Shown: positions 29,667 to 36,687 of the stretch, piece after piece
Position numbering within the stretch: position 1 is the first letter of the stretch
Layout of the letters: each line of letters starts with the position of its first letter
DNA from: Cochliopodium minus
Taxonomy: Eukaryota > Discosea > Himatismenida > Cochliopodiidae
NCBI GenBank assembly: GCA_024220525.1
Contig: JAMYWO010000075.1
Location: 126,100-162,786 of the forward strand
Length of the DNA stretch: 36,687 bases
Direction of reading: 5' to 3'
The notes under the pieces: model-generated
What the model saw: the letters and a program-made list of their open reading frames with translations, nothing else
What the model was told of the DNA's origin: nothing
The model's database searches: none
Position numbers and translations under genes: made by a program

Positions 29667-31346
29667 ATGATTATAGATGTAGATTTCCCTGAATTTATAT
29701 TCATTTACATTGTCATCCCTCTCTGCATCATTTTCTTCATTAAGCCCTATCACTCCAAAACAGATTCAAATCATACCATCATCAATTTCAGGAATTTCTC
29801 ATTAGTGGGTCTCTTCAATTGAACTCAAATTTAAATAATAATTAACTGAATTTTCAACAATATTTTTCCTCCTAATTTTTTTTTTTTGAATTATAGGCTG
29901 CTTATCTCCTGCATTTGCTTGTTTCATTACCCTCTTTTTATCACTTTATTATCATTTTGAAAATACAACAAGAACACATTGCCATGTAAAAAAAATAAAT
30001 TAAGAATAATTGGAAAAAGGGTGGGATGTCCAAAAATATTACAACAGTTTAAAATTTGTTAGTAAAAACTTTAAATCCGCTAACAAAGTTGTAATATGTC
30101 TAGAAAAAGGGGTGGAAATATAATATCACCATATTAAAATCAAATAGATCTTAATGAATAAGATTGATAAAGGCATAAAAGATATATAATTGACCAATTA
30201 TAGATTATTAATTTTGATTATGAAAAATGGATAGATGTAATATGTGTAAAAAGAATTATAAATCTCTTTCTCATTATGGTGATCACAAAGTTATTTAATC
30301 ACCTTTATTTTTTAAATTCCCAAATCCACTATCAAAAAAAAAAAAAAAAATTTTTTTTCATTATTTCTTTTAGGTACCCAACTTCCTTCCTTCCATTTCT
30401 TCCCAAATAGGAAATAACACACCAGAAGTGTATGTATGGAGACACGCAGTTCTCCTTTGTTCAAGCTTTCAAATAGTATCTGGTTTGATCTGGTACAACT
30501 TCTACAAGAAAATCATTGAGCCTACTAAATTGAATATTTATTTAAACAGGTAGAAGAAATAAGAAATAAAAAATAAAAAATAAAAAATAAAAAATAAAAA
30601 ATAAAAAATAAAAAATAAAAAATAAAAAATAAAAAATAAAAATTTTTTTTGATTTCTTTTTTTAGAATTTGTTGTTATGCTCATACTTTTGAAAATATGA
30701 TGTTATATGGATTAAGTTTCATCTCATCTAACGAAAATTTTCCAATGCATGAAAAAGGTAAAAAAAATGAAATTTAAAAAATAAAAAAAAATAATATTTT
30801 GAAATAAATAAAAAAAAAAAATATTTTGAAAAATAAAACAATAAATTAAAAAAAATAATTTTGAATAGGATTTATTTTTTGGGGAGTTTTCAGTACAACC
30901 AAAATGTTCATTCAAACATATTTGTTTTACATTTCTAAGAGACCTCTCAACAAGAATGAGAAGGATTTGAAAGCATTTCAATGGAAAAGAAACTGCACTA
31001 TTTTCTACGTCACAATGTTTTTGGTTGGAGGTGTTCTTTACTTCTGGCACAACATATATTGTAAACAAAAATCAAAAATAATTTTAAATATGAAAAATAA
31101 TTTAAATAAAAAGAAAAATTCTAAAAAAAAAATATTTCAATTTATTTTAAAACAAAATTATTTAAATTATTTTTCTTTTTATCAGGCACTCCTTATGTTT
31201 ACTCTTTTTATGGTATGGCAGAATGGGGAATCGTTTTTAGCAACATTGCTTTCAATTATGGAATCGTCTATGATCTCCACGAAACTCACCCTGTTGTTAT
31301 TTACGTTGGAGAGAATCCTGTTGGAAAAAAGAATGTTTCAATCTAA
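29667..31346 (+). CDS. pgap2: PGAP2/FRAG1-type GPI-remodelling membrane protein
   Basis: Six exons (29667-29808, 29897-29985, 30374-30549, 30666-30757, 30869-31060, 31186-31346) sum exactly to 283 aa. Features: a first hydrophobic helix (FIFIYIVIPLCIIFFI), THCHVPNFLPSIS across the exon 2-3 junction (the hallmark of PGAP2), VYVWRHAVLL, FENMMLYGLSFISSNENFPM with its HEKGF, and further helices ending MAEWGIVFSNIAF. PGAP2 acts in the Golgi on lipid remodelling of GPI-anchored proteins. Intron 2 (29986-30373) is 388 nt, several times longer than its neighbours, and holds the hairpin element copy C and a mini-ORF. Intron 3 holds a T-A6 microsatellite. Confidence 0.88.
30024..30103 (+). repeat. Dispersed hairpin element, copy C (in PGAP2 intron 2)
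   Basis: GGATGTCCAAAAATATTACA on the left, CAGTTTAAAATTTGTTAG, then CCGCTAACAAAGTTGTAATA and GTCTAG on the right. This is the same inverted-repeat layout as copy A at 4461-4538. It sits within the intron in sense orientation. Confidence 0.75.
30563..30641 (+). repeat. Period-7 T-A6 microsatellite
   Basis: Tandem TAAAAAA units inside PGAP2 intron 3, ending just before the T-rich acceptor tract. Confidence 0.9.
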
Positions 31347-31582
31347 AACTTTTCTAAAAAAAAATAAAAAATTTTTGTTTATTTCTCGTGTTAAAAATAG
31401 TATTTAAAAGGATTAGAAAAAGAGGAAGTACTCAAAAAGTAAGGGAGAAAAATAGTATAAAAATGAAAACATTTAAAAATGAATAAAAAGACAAAAATAG
31501 AAAAATTAAAGGATAAACTATCGAAATCTTGTAAAAATAGAAAAGTAAACAAAAAGAAAACAATTTCTTTCAATTAATCTAT

Positions 31583-31858
31583 TTAATTTGACTTTTGTGT
31601 TGGGTTAACTACTGCAAAAACTTTCCACTCAATAGATGAATTCTGACCAGTAAAGCCTCCAGTAGCTCTTGCATGAACAGTAACTAATTTCTCACCTTTT
31701 TTCCAAGGATCCATTTCTGCACTCGCTTCATTTTCTTTTTTTAGAAATTCAATTACTACATTTTCTGTCTTCTCAGGGACTTTATAGCTGTAATCTTTGC
31801 AAAGAGGTTCACAACCACTATTTTCCAATTTATCTGAGCCTATTTCAATTTTTTGCAT
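31583..31858 (-). CDS. Hypothetical 91-aa protein
   Basis: The ATG at 31858 opens 91 codons. Two Cys near the N-terminus (SGCEPLCKDYSYKVP) are followed by alternating hydrophobic residues (TENVVIEFLKKE, KLVTVHARATGGF, IEWKVFAVV), suggesting a small beta-sandwich. There is no signal peptide or membrane helix. It is convergent with PGAP2 and divergent from NSE2, and has its own spacer upstream, so it looks like a real gene. Family not recognised. Confidence 0.45.
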   Translation of the reverse strand: MQKIEIGSDKLENSGCEPLCKDYSYKVPEKTENVVIEFLKKENEASAEMDPWKKGEKLVTVHARATGGFTGQNSSIEWKVFAVVNPTQKSN

Positions 31859-32194
31859 TCAACTTTATTTTTTTGAGTTTTGTTTTTTAAATAATTAATT
31901 ATAATTATTTCTTTTTGATCAAAATTTTAATCAGACAAATGAAAATAAAAAAGTAAAAAAAATAAAATGTGGGAAATTTAGTTCAAAAACTTGTTTTTAA
32001 ACATTATTTAAATCAACTATTGTCAAATCATCTTTCTAAAATTTTTCAGCTCAAAGAAAATTTAAGATTTTGTTCCGCAAACTTTGTGTTGCCTAATTGT
32101 TCTAAAAACTTTTCTTAATTTTGATAGATAATTTCGACCATGAATAAAAAAAATTATTAAATTAAAAAAAAATAAGGAAGAATTTAGCAAAAAT
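31859..32194. other. Divergent promoter region
   Basis: AT-rich spacer between the 91-aa gene (minus) and NSE2 (plus). No defined element seen. Confidence 0.4.
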
Positions 32195-33066
32195 ATGTCA
32201 ATTAATAATCTCTCCAAATCAATACAGACACATAAAGATAATCAAGCAGAATTAAAGATGAATATGAACATCATTATCGACACTGCTGTCAACGAAGAAG
32301 AGCAAGGAAATGAAGAGAAGGTGCAGAATCTGAAGGATTGTCTCATAGACTTTATAAGATTGGAGAAAGAATTGGAATATAACATTGAGATTTTGAATAA
32401 ATTTAAACTTAAAGTTGAAAAAGACAATTTCCTAGATATTAAAGTGGAAGAATATTTCTCCAAGAAATTACAGGTATTGAAGGCCAAAGAGGATAAGGAA
32501 TTTTATAAGAAGCATGAAAAATTCAAGGGTTTTACTTTGAAGGTATGGAGGGTAAATCATAGAGATGAGCCATTGCCTGATGAAAATGATGATATTGTTG
32601 GTAAGGAAATAAATAATTACAAATTTATCACAATAAATCTATCTAAAATAACGATTTATTTTTATTTGTTCTCAACAAATATTAAATTGGAAAATATAAA
32701 TTTGTAAAGATAATGGATCAAATCATTTTAAATTTAGATTACCTCCATTCAAATTTTTTTTCCTTCTTATACTTATTTTATTAATGAACAGTTTATACTC
32801 AATCTGAAATATCTACCATTTGTCCAATAACACAATCAAATTTTGTAGAACCACTAAAAAGCTCAATATGCCAACACACCTTCTCCAAAGAGGCAATACT
32901 TAATTACTTGAAAAACAATCAAAGAAAATCATGTCCTGTGGCAGGGTGTGGACAGACTATCGACAAAATTTGTCTTGTTATTGACAAAGAAATGGTCCGT
33001 CACATGAAAAATAGAAAGACAAACAAACCCAAAAACAAAAAGAACATGTTGACTGTTGATATTTAA
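32195..33066 (+). CDS. nse2: NSE2/MMS21 SUMO E3 ligase of the SMC5/6 complex
   Basis: Two exons (32195-32600 and 32792-33066) sum to 226 aa. The N-terminal 110 residues are a long coiled coil (LKDCLIDFIRLEKELEYNIE and flanks), as in the SMC5-binding helices of NSE2. The C-terminal SP-RING reads CPITQSNFVEPLKSSICQHT, then FSKEAILNYL and SCPVAGCGQTI. It has the Cys/His ligands of this half-RING type (C-H-C-C) and the CPV-x-GC signature. It would SUMOylate SMC5/6 and DNA-repair partners. The C-terminus is short and basic (KNRKTNKPKNKK). The intron (32601-32791) interrupts just before the SP-RING. Confidence 0.9.
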
Positions 33067-33278
33067 AAACAAATAAATAATAATTTTGTATAAGAGTTTT
33101 TTTAACAAAAGAAAGTTTTTAGTTAAACAAATCCCTTGTTTTTATTAAATTTTTTTAACCTTTTTTGCAAAAAAAAATAATTCCTTTATTCTTTATAATA
33201 ACTATTGATATCTATCGATTGTGTTTTCAAAATAAAGTCTTGCTGTAATTTGATTGTTTTTTTATAAAAAAAGATTAA

Positions 33279-36200
33279 TTATATTAAAAAAAAAAGAAAA
33301 GATTTTTTTACATTTAAAATTAGAATGACAACATAAAACAAAGAAACCATATAATCATTTCCAAAAGAAACAATTAAACCATCACTACTTTCCAAGGAAT
33401 GAAACTTGGGAAAGGAAGCGACCAACTTCTCATCATACCACAACAAAGCAGAAGAACGAGAAAGAGACTTGGGAAGAGAAGTTTCCTTCAAAGAAGTGTT
33501 ATCCTCTGTATACTGAAGATCAAGATCATCCGTCTTTGCCTCAAACAAATTTAAGTTGTGTTTGTTGTAATATTTGAGGACATGAACATAGTATCTAATA
33601 ATCTTCTCCGTATTGATGTTAGGAAGGGTATTGAGAATAAAACGCATGGTGAACTCATCCGTCTCTACCTCATCCTCTGTTTTTTCTTGGGGGAAAAATT
33701 CCTTCTGCTCACAATGGTCAGACAACTTGAGGAGAAACTCCTTCTCCAACATTTGTATCAATTTACTGTCGGGAACAAGACATTCGTCATAAGTTTTCCA
33801 CCAATCATCACATTTAATGATAGGACTTTTTTTAAGAACAGTGTCTATTGTCCTTCTCAAAACGTCGAACCAATTACATCTCTTTCCAATTTTGTTGAGA
33901 ACTTTCTCATAAAATTGTTGGCAATGATCCTGTATGGAGTTTAGAACGTGATACGCTTCGTTGTGCGGATCTCCGAAAAAGCTTTCAGAAAGAAGGGAGA
34001 TTCCTATCAGGTTTGCGACTTTATTTCTCATTATGGGAGGCATTGATACAAGGATGAGAAATGGTCTCAACATTCCTTCTTTTCTTGACTTTTCCTTAAA
34101 TTCTGACGATTTTTCCTTTTAAAAAAATTAAAAAAAAAATTAAAAAAAAATTAAAAAAAATATTTATTACTAATTGAGACATTATTTGTTGGATTTTCCA
34201 ACGGTTTGGGTCGAGTACCATATTTCTTTTCAATTGCAAGTTTTTCCAGAAGGTGAGAGGATCCATCATTTTCTTTTGTAAAACTTGGAAGTGGCAAGAA
34301 GTGCAAAGAAAAGTGTTCAAAAGAGAAGAAAATTTCGCCATGTCTCTCATACATTTCATACAACAAATGGTCTATCGAAAAAAAAATAATTAAATAAAAA
34401 AAAAAAGTGAAAAAAATAAAAAAAGTGAAAAAAATATTTTTTACTTTATTTGTACAAGATTCACAAAAGTAAACATCCCTTGTGTAAAAGTTTTTCTGCA
34501 CCAATTGATGATCAGACTGCTCGACGCACCAAGAACACCACCTCTCCTTTTTGATGATTTTCATCTTGCTGGCACTCTCCCAACTAGGAAAGACTCCCTG
34601 ACATACGATACAGTTGTCCTCGTCCCACGTGTCGCTTCCCTTGGCGAATTCCGCGCACTTTTTGCATTCCAATGTCTTTTGTTTGCAGCTCAGGCATTGG
34701 TAGACTGATCTTCTCATCACATAGTTTCTGAACACCTTGTGTTCTGTTGTTTTGCAGCACCAAGAACATCTTTTTTTTAAAAAAGAAAAAAAAATCAAAA
34801 AAATTGTTATGTTTTATTGTCTATTTTGAATATTAAACAATAATGTTGATTTTTTTTATTTTTTTGAATAACTCTTTTTTAAAAAAAAAAAAGTATAATT
34901 AAATAGAAATCTTTACTTTCCAGATTTAATGAGACCATTGATGTTCCTGCTATGTTTTGCAAAGGTTCCATCACACTTAAAACAAAGTTTATCCGATCCC
35001 TAAACATTTAACAAATGAAAAAAAAAAAAATTAGTTTTTTAAAAGAAGAAATGATGAGTACAAAATCAAAAAAAAATGAAAATATTTATAATCTTTACAA
35101 AAAAATAATACTGAAAAGAAAAAAAAAAGTATAAATTTTTACACTGGTCGCGTAACTTCTGCACATCGCAGTATTACAACCAACACAAGGAATGGTCTCA
35201 TGAGAACAACCAATGCAAGTATGCTTATTTCTAGCCAACCAGTTCTTCTCAGTCTGCTCATGATCAGTGATCTCCCAGCACCAAGAACACCACCTCGTGC
35301 AAAAAACAAAGTGGATGGGTTTGGGTATCTTCAACTCGCTCTTCTGATCTATCTCTATGTCCAAGTTGAAAGAGGGAGGTGCGAACATCTCTGGCAGTTC
35401 TATCTCTATCCTGTTTGGATCTTTGGAGGTGGAGGGATCTATCGGATCTGAGTTCAGTTTGATCAATGGTTGTTGTGTATTGATTGATTGTTGTGATGAA
35501 GATGTTGGGGATGATTTGTTTTCCATTTTTTTGAAATCTTCCAAATTGATCACATTGGTGATATTATTATTATTATTCACACCGTTACTTTTTTCTTTAA
35601 GAGCATTAATGTTATTGTTTGGATTGTTGTTATAATTATTGTTATTGTTTGTATTTTTGTTTTCGTTTGGTTTGTTGGATGGAGTATTGCTATTGATACT
35701 CAATCCCTCAAATATGCTTTTGGAATTATTATCATTTACACTATTATTTTCCTTCTTCCCTTCTAATTGGACATAATTGGTCTTATTATCTTTCGTGGTT
35801 GTAATATTTCCATTCAAATTATCATTATTGCTTTTTGGAGGAGTGCTATCATCATTGAGAAGGAAGGAATAATTGTTCTGATTATTAGTTTTCTTCCTTT
35901 CATCACTGAATGAACCTTGTTGTTTATCGAATTTATTCAATTCCTCTTGTATCAATGATTTATTCTCATTATCCAAAAAGCTTAATTCACCAGCCAAATT
36001 TTTATTTGTAGATTTGCCCATTAGAAAAGAATTATCACCCAATTTTTTCTTTAGTTCAGATTCTAAATGGTTATTATTCCGATTATCAATCTTATTTTGT
36101 GTTTCCAATAAACTATTTTCACTCAAATTCAAATCTTGTGTGGATTTTTTCATATTGTTGAAGATCTCCATTATTTCGTTGAAATTATTCTCATTATGAT

Positions 36201-36372
36201 CAGTGTTACCATCTATCTCTGACACATTTAGATTGATGCCACTGGAAGAAAGGATTTTATCAAGTTCTTTATCATCAAATTCTTCAATTTCATTATTTTG
36301 ATTGGATTGATTTGAATTGGTAGTCAATTTCAAATCATCAAAATTGAATAGATTGAGATCTTTCCTGTTCAT
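33279..36372 (-). CDS. Asn-rich protein with three tandem CSWC cysteine repeats
   Basis: Five exons (36372-35143, 34999-34917, 34769-34445, 34371-34171, 34115-33279) sum to 891 aa. Residues 1-340 are Asn/Ser-rich and acidic. Three repeats follow. Each opens CSWC-x5-6-H, then an Arg-rich turn (ARNKHTC, MRRSVYQC, TRDVYFC), C-x2-C, a second C-x2-C (CVGC, CKKC, CMKC) and a last C-x2-C (CFKC, CIVC, CTSC): eight Cys and one His per unit, likely binding two zincs each. The C-terminal part (about 613-891) is helical (NKVANLIGISLLSESFF, ECLVPDSKLIQMLEKEF) and ends in a hydrophobic helix (MVSLFYVVILILNV). I do not know a named family for these repeats. Introns fall inside each repeat at different places. 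Confidence 0.7.
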
Positions 36373-36687
36373 TGAATGAACTTTTCTATTTCAAATTTTT
36401 TTTTAATTTTTTTTAAACTTAAATTAATAAAAAATGATGGTAGATCGTATATGGGACCTTTATTTTTGTTTGAGATTGGAATATAGGTGAATAAATTTCA
36501 AATGGAATGATTTCTATAAATATTATCCAATTCAATCAAAGTTATACCAATGTTTCCAAATCATTTAAATGATGATGTCAACAATTTTGATGGATATTAA
36601 AGATATAAATGCAATAATTTATTATGTTCATACGCTATTGAATATATTTTCATATACCGTTCAAATTTGGCTCAAATTGAGCTTATA
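36373..36687. other. Upstream region of the CSWC gene
   Basis: AT-rich; probably promoter and 5' leader of the minus-strand gene. No coding or RNA feature seen. Confidence 0.4.

Noticed and set aside
31391-31573. Minus ORF downstream of PGAP2
   Set aside because: Phe-rich translation of AT-rich 3' DNA without conserved features.

Overview
The window looks like nuclear DNA of an AT-rich, free-living, probably amoeboid protist. Evidence: many short T/A-rich spliceosomal introns (mostly GT-AG, about 45-200 nt, some holding A-T7 or T-A6 microsatellites); Asn-rich low-complexity proteins; and a set of ordinary eukaryotic genes (ARS2/SERRATE, LANCL, TMEM135, PGAP2, NSE2/MMS21, a PPIL3-type cyclophilin, a vanin/biotinidase-type amidase). 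An adenylate kinase-guanylyltransferase fusion recalls the kinetoplastid capping enzyme with its N-terminal P-loop extension, a weak hint towards Discoba. No tRNA, rRNA or CRISPR array was seen. The assembly is imperfect: there is a 655-nt N gap (14920-15574) and single n positions at 9789, 18922 and 21251. Two of these break genes, and several genes carry one- or two-base frame breaks at homopolymers or microsatellites.

Layout. 1-1900: fragments on the minus strand (ubiquitin-like/Asn-rich gene, membrane plus coiled-coil gene, Cys-rich mini-gene). 1890-4488: a frame-broken secreted adhesin-like gene with a Thr/Gln/Ala/Pro stalk. 4600-9650: an accessory zone holding a deoxynucleoside-kinase-like gene, a deleted helicase-OTU gene, a broken H-type lectin, a PrimPol-type zinc motif fragment and orphan ORFs, interleaved with two families of short direct repeats. 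9900-14300: a small orphan gene, LANCL and ARS2, all on minus. 14650-15900: two partial genes either side of the gap. 16286-18206: vanin-type amidase. 18258-19210: two partial genes meeting at an n. 19439-21156: a histidine-acid-phosphatase relative that has lost its catalytic motifs. 21270-24450: a tandem pair of near-identical SPRY-like genes. 24702-27187: adenylate kinase-guanylyltransferase-RRM fusion. 27516-33066: TMEM135, PGAP2, an orphan and NSE2. 33279-36372: a large Asn-rich protein with three CSWC cysteine repeats.

Most genes are independent housekeeping units, not a pathway. The strongest leads are: (1) the AK-guanylyltransferase-RRM fusion, whose motif I has Gln in place of the nucleotidyl-accepting Lys; (2) the repeat-bounded accessory zone with replication and nucleotide-metabolism fragments; (3) a dispersed hairpin element present three times, once inside an intron and once supplying the C-terminal codons of a gene; and (4) the triple-CSWC protein.
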